This document shows, one piece after another, positions 10,473 through 22,242 of a stretch of DNA of 64,000 nucleotides. Source of the stretch: Bolinopsis microptera (taxonomy: Eukaryota; Ctenophora; Tentaculata; Lobata; Bolinopsidae); the NCBI RefSeq assembly GCF_026151205.1, contig NC_087082.1, positions 10,176,901 to 10,240,900 of the forward strand. The letters run 5' to 3'. The notes under the pieces were generated by a model. The model made no database searches, had not been told where the DNA came from, and worked only from the letters and a program-made list of their open reading frames with translations. The first letter of the stretch is position 1. Each line of letters opens with the position of its first letter. The position numbers were made by a program, and so were the translations under genes.

Positions 10473-12272
10473 ATGAGCCATAAGTTTAGTCAGCCTCGAT
10501 CATCTCTCAAGCCATTGTCTGTAATTAACCGCGATGCCGGAAGTACGGTAGATGAAAAGATTAAAAAAGCGATTCATTGAGGCAATGTTCGCAATCACCA
10601 ATGTTTATATCCATATGTTTTACAATTCAATTTTCTCGAACATTGATAATCACTAGTCAAGTTAATGTCGTCTAATTTATTTAACTACCAGGTCGTAAAA
10701 TGTCACAATGAACCGGAGAGTATGTCAAGACTGGGCCACTACGATGTCCACTACAGGTCAGACATTGAGAAACAAAACGAGGAACTACGAGCTCAGATAG
10801 CAGCGTACACAGAGGAGGTTGAACTGTTAAATGAGCACCTCGAGGAGAGTAGAGAAGATAATGAGTATCTCTCTCAGAAAATATACCGGATAGAGAACGA
10901 CCTGGCAGAGGAGCGGATAGAGAACGCTAGTACACAACATTTTCTGTTGAGACACAACACGCCCGTGTTAGAGAACCTGAGACACGTGACAGGAGCAACT
11001 AGGTCACGTGTCAGTTTCTATGGTGTGGACAGTGCCAGGACCTCTCCAGACACCACCAGAACTGACTCCGTCTTTGAAGTGAGACGTCCTGACTCAGTGT
11101 TTGATCACCCCAACTTTGATGACGACGATGAGGAGGAGGATGATGAAGATCTGGACACGACAGTGAGGACGATCCGAGCTAACAGTGTAACAGACTTCAC
11201 CCAGGAATACCAACACCACCATATGGAGAGTGTGGACAGTAACAAGACTCTCCGGAGACGGTCCATGTCCTACCACGACATGTCTGATGTCCAGGACAAG
11301 AGAGAGAGCCACCCAGCCCTGCAGAGGTACCACTCTTACCATGCTCCTGAGGAGGACTACGACTACGATCAGGAGGTTCAGGGGTACTTTGATGACGAGC
11401 TGGTCCCATCTACCTACTACGCGGAGGAGCAAGCACCGGAGGAGTGTATCGGGTGTAAGGAGGCTGATATCAAGATACGGGACCTGGAGGGACAGATACA
11501 GTACCTTGACGATCAGCTGGAGGACAAGGAGAAGTTTATCGAGAACACTGAGTTTGAGGTTGATGAGATGAAAACTCAGCTTAGGTCTGTGAAGCTAGAT
11601 AAAGATATTGTGGAGTATGAACTGACGCAGAAGATAGAGTTTTCTAAAGAGAAGCTTGACAATACTGAGAACTGTTTGAAGCAGAAGGACCAGGCTTATA
11701 TGGATCTGTTGGAGCGGTTTGTGTCTTTGGAGAAAAGCTTTGAAGAGCTGAACGGCCTGTACAAATTGAAGGGTCGAGAATGCACGAACCTGTCGGATAA
11801 GCTTTCCACAGCAGAGTTTGATCTGATGCTAGCAGAAGAGCAGCTACAAAAGCAGTCAAAACGACCTGGCCTGTTAGAGAGTCTGAGCGCAGACTCTGCG
11901 CACTCTTCAGCTGAAAATAGTCTCACCAGCTCTCCCACCTCCAAACACAAGTCCTACAACTCGCCCCTCTACGAACGGAGGAGCAGCTATTCTAACTTTG
12001 AGAGATGCGAGATAAACCAACAACCCCTCTCAATCCGATCCTCCGGCTCCTCAGTAGACTTGTGGGATATAGGGGAAGAGGAGGAAAGGGAGAGGATAGA
12101 GCACCTGAACAAGTTTAAGAGGGAAGCTGAGAAACATGCCCAAATACAGGACATGTTCGGGGAGAAGAAGTCAGTCAGTGCGTACGAGCTGTATAGGATC
12201 ACTAAAGAGTTGGCGGATCTTAGTGAGGAGGATTCTTCTAAGGAGAATGTTCAGGGAAACGCTGAGAGTTAG
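10473..12272 (+). CDS. Acidic coiled-coil protein of unknown function
   Basis: The main open frame runs 10665-12272 (535 residues from the ATG at 10665). A phase-matched alternative uses a short first exon at 10473-10547 (25 residues, donor ACG|GTAGAT) joined to an acceptor at 10690-10691 (TACCAG|GTC), which would replace the first nine residues of the long frame. The protein has a first heptad-rich segment at about 33-90 (QNEELRAQI, LLNEHLEESRED), an acidic run (DDDDEEEDDEDLD) near 150-165, a long second coiled coil from about 260 to 395 beginning after ECIGCKEAD, then a Ser-rich linker and a short helical C-terminus. There is no signal peptide, membrane segment or enzyme motif. It is probably a cytoplasmic scaffold or adaptor. 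I do not recognise an ortholog. Confidence 0.75.
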
Positions 12273-13209
12273 TACCGTGGGTTGTTATATCCTCAGTGGA
12301 ACTTTATCAGTCTTAATACCTCCAGTTAAGTGAAGAATGATTATGAGTTGAGATTGGGGAGTGAGTATGAGATTCAGCTTATATTTTGCAGGGTAGTGTT
12401 GGTGCGATTAACATTTTCATCGTGAAATTGAACAGGGTCTGTTCAATGCATCCAAATTCAGGAGACCTTAGCAGTCACTCACTTGGACTTCATTGATAAA
12501 AATAATGCACTAGATTTCTTTATTTTGGAGGGACGATTGAAGACTTTAATTGGCCTTAAACCAATCACTGAAAGACTTGGCCGTAAGCATTCTACTCCTG
12601 ATTATGGCATAACGGGATTTATCAAAAAAATAATTATGTAAAAATGGATAAAATGTAAATTAAATTAATTGATAATTATTGTTAATAACACTATAAGTAT
12701 TGATACTATGTATGATGTGACTTTGGTTACTTTTTCAGATTTTTTTTATTTTTAGCTACGTTGATTTTATACAACTTTTGACTACATTTGTTAATGTATT
12801 TTATTTTTAGAATTTAGAAAATAGAGTTGTCTAAATGCGTTAAACGACCAGGTGTTAATAAAAACATACTCGCAAATATTTCGGTGTACAAAATAGTCTC
12901 AAGTGTTTATACAAAAGTACAAAATGTCTACAAATAATTCATTAACATACAATTACAATACAGCAGTACATCTGCTTAAAACAACTTCCAATATCCAGTT
13001 TACTTATTGTAAATCCCATTTTTCCCATAGCCACTGTAAATCTCATTATAAACTTCCATAACCTTTTCAGTTTACTCCAATCCTTCATCGATACGATATA
13101 ACGAATCCCTGAGTCATCCATTTCTTAATATATCCAACATATCCAACATACCAAAAACCAAAAGTTCGCCCCAACCCCCTTCAACCATTTCCACTCACCC
13201 ATTAGAAAA
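12273..13209. other. Convergent intergenic space
   Basis: Lies between two genes transcribed toward each other, so it should hold both 3' UTRs. It is AT-rich, with no coding pattern. Confidence 0.5.
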
Positions 13210-15819
13210 TTAGAATCCAAGTAAAGATGGCAGCTGAGTGGAGCTCTTCCTTCCGTCGGAGGTAGGAGGTCTTCCAGCGAATCTGTTTTGGTTGGCGTGC
13301 TTAATCTTGTCGTTCTTAGCTCGGATACGATCCCTCATTTCGGTAAGGTGCTGCTTTCGGGCAGCCAGTGCTTTGTCCATCGCTTCTTGTTGAGCCTGGT
13401 GGTTTATGGTGGATTATTTATGAGCACTCTTATTCTATATGACTTGGAACTAAATATCTAACACAAAAGCAGCACAAAATATTGTTGCTGTATCTTACAC
13501 CAAACTTACTCGTTTCATTTCCATGCGTTTCATTTCCTCCATTTTGTTGGTTTTCTGTCCGATCTCATCTACGTTGCTATGTGTCTCTGACAATTTGGTG
13601 ATCGTGTCCAGCTGTGAAAAATAATTGGTTTAACGAATTGTAATATGAAAATACGGCAGTTTTAAGTTTAAATGTTAAAATTATGATTTTATCAAATGAA
13701 ACTACGCTCTAGATAAATAAAGTTCGTTATAAGTAGAACTGATTTAGTAAAAACATACCGTTTGCTGTTGTCGCCTGAGTTCGGCCTCAATCAGTTTCTT
13801 CTGCACCTGTGATCTAGTCACTTTCCTGTGTGTTTTAGGAGCTTTGACCTTCTGACGTTTCTTCAATTTCTCTACTCGATCTTGAAGTTCCTAATAGTGG
13901 ATAGTTTTGTAATAAAGAGGGCCCTAAATCCAGTTATAAGTAATCCAGTGTATCATAAGTACTGGTTGCAATATGTAATTTATTTCTCGGCTAAAAATGT
14001 GTAAAACACGAGTAATATATGGTGGGACTAACCTGTTCCTCTCCGAAGACTAGGTCGAAAGCAAGTCCACCCCTGCTTGGGGGTCGGGCTGCTATTTGTG
14101 TGTCGTGATCTGCTGATCCTAGGAAAGTGTAAAATGTTTTAGAGGTATTTATCCAGGAATAAAATCATAGTTATTGGTTCATAAGACTGTGTCAACAACA
14201 GAACAGGTAACGTAACATGAGACAAGTTGTTATTAGTAATACTGTTTTCGTTTATACTGGTAACAATAACAGTTCCACACAGCGATCTTTTAACTTTAAG
14301 TCATTAACTATGATCTCCTGTAGCTAGAACTTACGGTGAAGATCGTAGAGGAGACGATCTCCTTTCGGGGTGCCAGGAACGATTTGTCTCTTAGCCTGAA
14401 TGGTAGCTGTCTCAATATCGTTTCTCTTCGATGAACTAGCTTTTACAGGCATTCCCCTCAGTGGTCTCAATGGCTGGCCAGATATCATAAACTCTGAGGG
14501 ATGATATGGCGGTTTAACAAATCGATTCAAAATTATCAACTGCTAGTGTGAATCTTTGATTATTAAACATTTATGATTTGGAAATTAAGTTATTAATATT
14601 AAACCAAGGGCCCCATATTAATATAAAAATCACGCCAAATGACATATTCTCAGAGATTTTGAACCTGGAGTCGGAGGGCGTGGCAGGGACTCAATAAAAG
14701 CGATTTGTGTGGTTTCTGACTCTTCGCAAACGAACTCCAAATTTTCTGTAAGAAAAAAAACCTTGACTACATTTTGATTTTGAATATTATGTCAATTATC
14801 AACCGATGTCCGATATCGCTCAAAGATTTTGATAAATGACGAATTGATGGTATCGTAATTTCTGTTCTCCCTGTATTTGCATCCATTGAGAGTTGGAATG
14901 TTCATGATCGGCCGATTGCACATTATCGACTTACTCGAGTTCATTTAGCTTTCCTCAAGTTTTAAACCATCTAAACATGCAGTGAATTTTAAGCGCGTTA
15001 TTAATCAACAAGCATCGACTGCGAAGAGACGCCTGATTATCAAAATCTCTGAGAAATATGTTTATCTGCATAATCAGTGCGATCAATTGACGAGTTAAGA
15101 AGTACGCCATCTTCCGAAAGTCACAACAATGATTTATAGCCGCTCATTGACGTACATCAACAATCATTTGATCATAAATCATAATCATCACAATATTCTA
15201 GAAAAATTCAACGATTCACGAAATAGCTGTATGAAAATAAAATCATACCAGTCAACGAGATGAATTACAACTTATTTAAAATTAAATTACATAACTACAA
15301 ATAATATAAGATGCTGACCTGCTGATTTATCTTTAGGTTGGAGCATGTTCTCCACCTCGTTGTTGACCTCGTTGGGGAGGCGGAGGGAAGGGAACCGCCT
15401 CTCTGTAAAGGTGGCCTCGAACGGATGAGGTGGAAGTGGCTTCCTGTCCGCAAACGTGGGACCATTCAAGTGTCTGATGTCTGAGGAGGTTGGGTATGAG
15501 GAGTGAACAGAGGGATAAGTTCTATAAATTATAATAAATATCAATCTTTTAAAATCCAGGGTGCACAGGTTTTATTGTGTTCATTGATCAAGTTCACTTT
15601 TACAAATAACATTTTAAAAAAGCGATTGATTGTCTAAAACGAACCTGGCAGAGAGTCATCACTTACTGACGAAGACTCTTTAGATCCGAGCTCGTACCCG
15701 ACTCCAGAATCATAACTTTCACTCGACTTCACATCTTTGGAGCCGGCCTTATCTAGAATCTCGTTATCATACGTGATCGCATGTTCAGGAAGTACTGCAA
15801 CGGAGGATCCACAACCCAT
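13210..15819 (-). CDS. STMND1-like: Stathmin-domain protein (STMND1-like), eight exons
   Basis: Exons by splice sites and phase: 15641-15819, 15319-15521, 14665-14745, 14335-14493, 14033-14118, 13759-13890, 13510-13611, 13210-13395. All later junctions keep frame. The first junction needs a weak donor (TTC|GTTTTA); a stronger site four bases earlier breaks phase. The protein starts MGCGSS, a classic N-myristoylation plus palmitoylation signal. It then has a long unconserved region and a stathmin-like module: RGGLAFDLVF matches the GQAFEL block at the start of stathmin domains, and QVQKKLIEAELRR matches the QKKLEAAEERR helix. The C-terminus (ARKQQHLTEMRDRIRAKN) matches the last tubulin-binding helix. 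Stathmins bind alpha/beta-tubulin and promote microtubule disassembly; acylation would place this one at membranes. From memory, human STMND1 also starts MGCG. The domain assignment is by eye. Confidence 0.75.
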
Positions 15820-17628
15820 TTCTTTCTGTGGGGAGAATGGATGGGAAAGAATTTGGAGAGTTTAGCTTAGTTTGGGGATGGTGCTCTATACTCTGTAGTA
15901 TTTCAAACGTTTGAACAAGGATGGTTGAGAGTCATGCATTTCCCGAGGCAGAGTCACTAAAGCATTTCATGGGTGGAAAAAATCAGCGTGGACGTTAAAA
16001 TACGTGTTTAAATAGGAACCATGTTATTTTGATATTTATATGTGCTTTCCGGAAGCTCAGATATAGCAGAAGTTTGATGGAAGTTTGAAAGAGTAGGGAG
16101 TGAAATAATTAATAATCTGAACCGAGCTTGACCCTTTTTAGCTATTCATGCACCACTGGAACTTTAGTAAGACTTTTTATAACAGGAATAAAGCATCAAA
16201 TCTGCTCAAATTTACCCTGGATTTAATTATCCAAACATTGTGCTCTGTTTACTATTAAACTTAAAGGTTCTGTTAAGGTGTAGCAAATTACACGATCCCG
16301 CAACTTTTATGATTCAAATCACAATATCGTGCAACCGCCGAAAGTAAATCATTCCTCAGTTCGCCGTCAACGTTTAAAAATATGAGGAATAAAATCGAAT
16401 GACTTTAACATCACGTTAAGGCAAGTTCTGATAATCTCAACTTTTACAGCAGACACAAACTACTCAAACTGTAGTACACCATCATCATCAGTACTTTACT
16501 ACCTTGTACAAGAAAGATGCCCAAACCAAATAAATAATGAGATAATATCAAAACAATACAACATATAACAAGATATAACTAGATACCTATCTGTGAGAGT
16601 GAGAGAGAGCTTCTTGTTTTCGCCCTTAGCAACGTCAACTGACAATAAACTGCAGTCCGTCTCGCAAGTACTGATATTATATGCTCTGATCTGATATTTT
16701 AAATTCTAAAAATAATCCACCCTGTTAGCGCGCTTTCTAGAGACAATGCACGCGATAAGTGGCAAGCAATCGATCTGACTATGTAAAACTGCAACTCGAT
16801 CTTTTGTACTGAGTGACGAATATCTGCGTGCTTGTGACGGAATGTAGAGACAGGATGCTTCGTTTAACTTTAGGGGTTGTTACCATAACAATGATGTCAT
16901 GATATGAAATGGCGTGTGGGATAGTATCTGATAGCTGCCAATAATTCATTATCATGATTATGCCATTATCATTAATTGTTCGACATTAGTTAATGCCACT
17001 TAAGTGGCACACAATAATTATTGTAATCGTTTCCACTAAAAGCATAATTTTAAAGCTTATTAGAGGAGCTGAGAGAATTTATGAAGATTATATAGTTTTA
17101 GGTGGGCACTAGAGGTACAGTCAGTAAGGTTTCGGTGTTTGAAATGTGCATCATATAAAGTAATGCATTAGGGAATGTCATTTTCACCATATGGTGAATC
17201 TGCTGAAATGTGCATCTCGATGGCAAAAATATTATTTGCCATTTCACATTTTCGCCATAGATGCTACATGATAACTTACTAACTTGATTTACTCCAAAAT
17301 GGGTATACAAATCGTATCGATTAAGGAAAGGCATTTTTAAATTTCAGTGCAGGGGTTTCCCAATTACTACTCGGATCAAAATCAAACTAATTTCAAAATT
17401 GGAACACCTTCGTACAACTACAAATTGAACTACAAAGAATAACTTTTTCTTCTTTTTTTAATAGTCAAGTGAAACATGTCACTATTTTAGACTAGATCAG
17501 ATTCGGTTTGTAAATTGGATCTTCAAGCTCTTTTTGGTGAAAGACAAGGAATTAAGTTAGCTAAATCGCTCATAAAAGTTTTGAAAAACGGTTTCTTATC
17601 TGCAATATAACTGCTCCCTGCATTTATA
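15820..17628. other. Intergenic
   Basis: Upstream of the stathmin-like gene and downstream of the next minus-strand gene. I see no exon with support. A 78-codon frame at 17098-17334 has no recognisable content. Confidence 0.45.
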
Positions 17629-19014
17629 TTAATTGAGACTGTCCTTTGACTTGTACTTCTGTCTCATTCTCTTTGATCTTAAGTTAAACTTAAACCAGCG
17701 TTTGATTTTGGATTTCAATCCCTTTTTCTTTGATTTCTTGGTGTCACTGAAAATATCGTCAGGTCTCTCAAATTCGTCCGGATCTCCAATTGGTGACACT
17801 AGATTCGTCGGACCTGGCTCCTGAAATACCACAGGGCTCGGTGTTTGGTCCTCTACTGCATCTTCTGAAGGCATGCCTCTACCTTCATTGTCATCCACAA
17901 ATGGTGATAACAACATCTCTTTATAAAGAGACAACTTTTTCTTGATCCCCTTGAAGCTGAATACTTCATTCCACTGGACTGGTCCAACAGGTTGTACTTG
18001 TAACGTCTCTGGCGATACACTTGGATTTGTCTTTATGTTGAAAGAAGTTTCAGTCATCTCGGAAATGTTATCCGATGAAAGTTGTATGTTTGTAGGATCA
18101 CTTTCCGACGGAGGTTCAGTATTTTGAGAAGCATTTTCTGTTACCGAAAAATCTTGCACCTCAATATCCGCTTTGTCGACAATGATCTCCGCTTTTATAC
18201 GTGTCAGTGTCCACGCACTGGACCTACTGGAACAAGAGCTCGTATGATCTGGTATCGGCTCTATCTCATGTTCATTTTTACTATCAACTTTCACTGGGAT
18301 TTCTGTCTCTTCACCTGCAGCAGATTCCTGGTATTCTGTCTCTAAATCATGTCCTTTAATTGACGGATCAGGCGAAATGAGTGAAACCGGCGATTTTTTG
18401 CGTACTCTAAACACTGTAAAGAATGGAAGCCATCTAAAGAAATCAGTCAAGAAAGGGAAACAAGCATCTTCATCTTCCTCCCCCTCGCTGTAACCATGAC
18501 AACAACAATCAGTGCAGGTACCAGGCCAACAAGTGCTAACTCTTGATGGCACACCGTCTGCTCTGTTGAGGTTAACTGCAAATGGTGACTCATCACTAAC
18601 GTAAGTGCTGGGTGTAATTGGGCCGGTAGAACTAGCTGGAGTCTCTCCGTTGAGGACTGGATCATTGATAGAGATTGTTGGAGAAGCAGCAGTGTCCGAC
18701 CTTTCTTCAAACTGCGGAGAGCTGGTTCTGTCAGTCACAGGACTCTGTGCCTGATGGATTGTATCAGGATTGTTTCCGCGTACTCCTTCCTCTGCGAGAG
18801 TTGGTGCTGCCGGCTCTAAATATGGTGTCACTCGAGTGAGAGGTGTTGAGCCTTCTTTTACAGTAAGACTGTCTACGAAACTATCCGCGGTCTCAGATTC
18901 TTCATTGTCTGATTGTAAGAATTCTTTGGCAGAAGCTGTTTTAACAACGAACGTTTCTTCCTTTAAGCTGCTCGGTGTTAACCGATCTCCAGATGGTTGT
19001 GATAATGTGTTCAT
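17629..19014 (-). CDS. Orphan protein with cysteine cluster and polybasic C-terminus
   Basis: A single exon from the ATG at 19012-19014 gives 461 residues; the frame opens a little upstream without another ATG. The first 155 residues are Ser/Thr/Pro/Glu-rich and look disordered. Then comes STCWPGTCTDCCCHG, six Cys in 12 residues (about 162-173), an acidic patch, another Cys and a short hydrophobic/aromatic stretch (CFPFLTDFFRWLPFFTVF, about 185-202) ending in basic RVRKK. The C-terminal 35 residues are dense in Lys/Arg (KKSKKKGLKSKIKRW). Clustered Cys beside a hydrophobic hairpin and basic residues is typical of S-acylated peripheral membrane proteins, so I infer attachment to the inner leaflet. 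No enzyme fold or family is recognised. Confidence 0.65.
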   Translation of the reverse strand: MNTLSQPSGDRLTPSSLKEETFVVKTASAKEFLQSDNEESETADSFVDSLTVKEGSTPLTRVTPYLEPAAPTLAEEGVRGNNPDTIHQAQSPVTDRTSSPQFEERSDTAASPTISINDPVLNGETPASSTGPITPSTYVSDESPFAVNLNRADGVPSRVSTCWPGTCTDCCCHGYSEGEEDEDACFPFLTDFFRWLPFFTVFRVRKKSPVSLISPDPSIKGHDLETEYQESAAGEETEIPVKVDSKNEHEIEPIPDHTSSCSSRSSAWTLTRIKAEIIVDKADIEVQDFSVTENASQNTEPPSESDPTNIQLSSDNISEMTETSFNIKTNPSVSPETLQVQPVGPVQWNEVFSFKGIKKKLSLYKEMLLSPFVDDNEGRGMPSEDAVEDQTPSPVVFQEPGPTNLVSPIGDPDEFERPDDIFSDTKKSKKKGLKSKIKRWFKFNLRSKRMRQKYKSKDSLN

Positions 19015-19406
19015 AGACCAGAAACAAAACAAACTTATTAGTATTAAGATTAAACAGTAAATCTTGAGGAACTAGCTATACCTTCGATTGAATGTGTAGT
19101 AAGTTTGTGTAACTGTAGCCTTGTACTCTTGTACTGTTCATACCAGCTTGTTTCACTGTATGAAATGAAGATATCGCGGGCAGTCATCTCGCACGAAACC
19201 CTTATAAGACAGTAGCTAAACAGCTTGTAGTAGAGGAGGAGCTAAGCAGAAACATTATGGTGTTTAATTTGCCGCAATTCTCGTATATCTTTTACGGCTT
19301 TTGCGGAAAGTCGCGTTAAATTAGTTAATGCCGTGGTGTCAGTAAAATGGTACGGATAAACACATCCATCCATATATATCTTCTCGCTTTATATAGTAAG
19401 ATAAGC

Positions 19407-19439
19407 TACCTTATCAGACCTTCTTTGAACGGACATTAA
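19407..19439 (+). repeat. Solo end of the Pogo-like element
   Basis: TA followed by CCTTATCAGACCTT and, after two changes, GGACATTAAT. It matches the inverted end at 972-1002 closely. No partner end is visible nearby. It lies only a few bases before the left edge of the duplicated protease block. Confidence 0.6.
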
Positions 19440-19840
19440 TAAATAATGGGAAGTTCAAGTTGTACCTAAAATAGTTGTACCTAAAAGGAGTGTTCCATTC
19501 AAATACCCTACAAAGAGAGTCAGCTGCTTTTAATTAATTTAATTTTAGAGCTGCTGTACATGTTTTTACATGGCTGTGAGCTGACAGATGTTTCTGTACG
19601 TCTTTTTTTCCGTGAAGACACGGGTTCTACAGCTTGGGAAAAATATACTTCAACTTTACAAACCCTCAGTCCAAAATATTAGTCATACTATTAGCATATC
19701 ATAATCAAATGGAAACGTGTTAAGTACAGCGTTAATGAAGTTTAAGGAATAAAACTCAGGAGACGTCAATGGACCTAACACCCTTGCATTGTTCTACAGT
19801 GAGAATTGCTTGATTAGTAGTCCATCTGGCTGGATCAGGG

Positions 19841-19915
19841 TACATATTTAAGGGTCGAGCTAGATCGTGAGATATCAGTACAGACCAACAGAAACGTTCG
19901 AGTATTGCAGACAAA
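19841..19915 (+). promoter_or_regulatory. TATA-like core promoter of protease copy 1
   Basis: TACATATTTAAGGG at 19841-19854 lies about 70 bases before the start codon. The same motif stands about 77 bases before the start of copy 2 (36471-36484), the difference being a six-base insertion in the leader. Conservation across the duplicates and the spacing suit a TATA box plus a short leader. No transcript evidence. Confidence 0.45.
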
Positions 19916-21196
19916 ATGAAGATCCTCTTCTTCCTATTCCTTGTCGGAGCTGCCCTGGCTAAGGAGTCCCCGCTTAGAGCAATTCTACGATCACCTGTGG
20001 AAACTCTGAAGCTCTACAATTCCTTTAAAGGCGAGCAGCAACTCTCTTTTCAAGCAGCTGAAGATCGAATGAGATTCCGACTGTTCAGAAAAAGTGCAGA
20101 GTTTGTGGCAGAAGAAAATTCTGCTGAAGGAGAGACGGCAGCGTTCGCTCTTAACTTCTTCTCCACGTTGACTGAATCCGAGAAACAATCCTGGCTAGGG
20201 TTTAACGCTACCGGTGCAGAACCAAACCCTCTCCCTAAAATAAACTCTGGTCTTAAAAATGATAAGACCCCAGATGAAAAACTGTGGACTGATGAAGGTA
20301 AAGTGACTGCTGTAAGAAACCAAGGGCTTTGCGGATCCTGCTGGACCTTCGGAGCAGTTGGTGGTTTGGAGACGAGATACGCTAGAATAGCTGGAATTCT
20401 GAAGACCTTCTCTGAGCAGGAGTATCTGGACTGTGTCTACGAAGGAAGGAGAAACGGGTGTAGGGGAGGTTGGATGAAGGATGCCTACGAATATTCAGCT
20501 AGAGCTGGAGGACGACTTGCTAGGGCAGCAGATTACCCATACACTCAACAAGATGGGTACTGCCAGGCTTCCATCAAGCCTGATGCCATGATCGCCGCAA
20601 AAATCGCAGGGAATGTTCCCGTTGCACAAAGTGAACAGTCTAACATCGATGCTCTGGCACACGGGTCTCTTGCTGTAGCCTTTGAGGTCACCAACAGATT
20701 CCAAAGTTACAGCAATGGAATCTTCACAGACCACACGTGCAGGGGATATCCTAACCATGCAGTCACTGCAGTGGGATACACTAAGGACTACGTTCTGGTA
20801 AAGAACTCTTGGGGTGAATACTGGGGAGATGCTGGATACGTGAAGTTTACACGAAACCACCACAACTGTCATCTGTGGAATCACAGCAGTTATCCCAGTC
20901 TGACTCGTACTGGTGTTGTTGACGATGACAAAGCCAAACCGGAACCTACTTCCCCTCCACGTCCTGATCCTATCCCTGATCCTAACTGCAAAGATAGTCA
21001 TCCAACCTGTGATAAGGATTGGTGCACAGCAGGGGACTACATAGCCGAGGAATACTGTCAGAAGACATGTAAATATTGTACTGACGGTGAAGATGACGGT
21101 GACGATGATGGTGGAGATGATGGTGGAGATGATGGCTGTCCTGGGGGCACGACACTATGTCCTGATGGAATCTGCAGACACGAACACATGTGCTAG
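19916..21196 (+). CDS. Secreted papain-family cysteine protease with ShKT module, copy 1
   Basis: An intronless gene of 426 residues. Residues 1-15 (MKILFFLFLVGAALA) are a signal peptide. Residues 16-115 form a short I29-like inhibitory propeptide (EDRMRFRLF, an ERFNIN-like helix). The mature enzyme has the oxyanion Gln136 (NQG), nucleophile Cys142 (CGSCWTFG), His281 (PNHAVTAVGY) and Asn297 (KNSWGEYWG), so the papain catalytic set is complete. A Pro-rich linker leads to a six-Cys ShKT module (Cys358, 365, 370, 381, 385, 388), an Asp/Gly-rich acidic spacer and a terminal four-Cys piece (CPGGTTLCPDGIC...C). It is probably a secreted or lysosomal digestive or defensive protease. ShKT modules often act as binding or inhibitory appendages; its role here is inferred only. 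Confidence 0.9.
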   Translation: MKILFFLFLVGAALAKESPLRAILRSPVETLKLYNSFKGEQQLSFQAAEDRMRFRLFRKSAEFVAEENSAEGETAAFALNFFSTLTESEKQSWLGFNATGAEPNPLPKINSGLKNDKTPDEKLWTDEGKVTAVRNQGLCGSCWTFGAVGGLETRYARIAGILKTFSEQEYLDCVYEGRRNGCRGGWMKDAYEYSARAGGRLARAADYPYTQQDGYCQASIKPDAMIAAKIAGNVPVAQSEQSNIDALAHGSLAVAFEVTNRFQSYSNGIFTDHTCRGYPNHAVTAVGYTKDYVLVKNSWGEYWGDAGYVKFTRNHHNCHLWNHSSYPSLTRTGVVDDDKAKPEPTSPPRPDPIPDPNCKDSHPTCDKDWCTAGDYIAEEYCQKTCKYCTDGEDDGDDDGGDDGGDDGCPGGTTLCPDGICRHEHMC

Positions 21197-22242
21197 TTTA
21201 CAACATTACACGTCTTTACAATTCGTAAAATTGCAATTTATCAACATCATGAATTGCCTTGCATTTTAATATTTGTCGTTTTATTTGACATCTTGAACAA
21301 TGGTAACGATCTGACAAATCAATATTTGCATGATCGAACTGTATAATGATAAAAGACATCCATTTCTATTCATGCAATCGTTACAGAACTTTCAAGATAT
21401 TTTCTTTCAACAATTTCCACAATCATTTCAAGCCCCCGTATTTAAAGCATAATATTATGACGTTAACTGATCGGAGCTTGTAGTGAATGTAAATTTACAT
21501 TTGGCGTCCAGCATAACGAAAAAAGAGGCGCAATTCGTGTTAATGGTTTTGGATACATTCAAGCGTTTATTTTAATGTTTGGTCAAATATCGACCGATAA
21601 AGTAGGTACGAAACAGCCGACTGACTGCAGTATTACTGGGCGCCGCTCAGCCTGTCATTCCGCCTAATCTCTAGTCTATGATTATCGACATAAATATAAT
21701 AGCCTGAGGTCCCCAGGTAAACTACAGTATTATCACACACAATCCCTCGATGTTATCCTTTGTCTATGCTCCTTTACAAACAAAAGGACACAAGTGTGAT
21801 GAGGGGGCACAAATATTGTTCAATTCCACCTTGTGTAGGATTTTACAATATTCGTTATAAACTTGATAGTTGATAAGTCTTGTTCTATGTGTGCAGCTGA
21901 GTCATTTTTTCCGTAGTAGATACATATTATGTTTAGTAAGACAATTCTTGCTGATATTTGTGAAGTGCATGCTAAAAGGAACTATCCATATCAATGGACA
22001 CTCTGTATATCTGTATATTGCGCTTCAATCGCAGTTACAAACGTTAACATATTTCTACTCTTAGATTAAATTACTATAAGTTACCTTAACATAACATAAG
22101 GTCTTTACGTGTTCTCAATTTCTTACTTTACATCTTGCTTTTTGTGGGCAATTGTTTTATGTCTCACTATTCAGGGTTACGTCAAGTACCGACGTTTTCA
22201 CCACTTTTATCTCTACCACATGCTCACCACAACAGTGGTACA
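21197..22242. other. Spacer between protease copy 1 and the phosphatase pseudogene
   Basis: Non-coding, but conserved in the second block (25649-26031 plus 28141-28822), apart from the large insertion there. It probably contains the protease 3' UTR and the phosphatase promoter. Confidence 0.6.

Noticed and set aside
17098-17334. 78-codon minus-strand frame
   Set aside because: No domain, no splice context, AT-rich chance frame.
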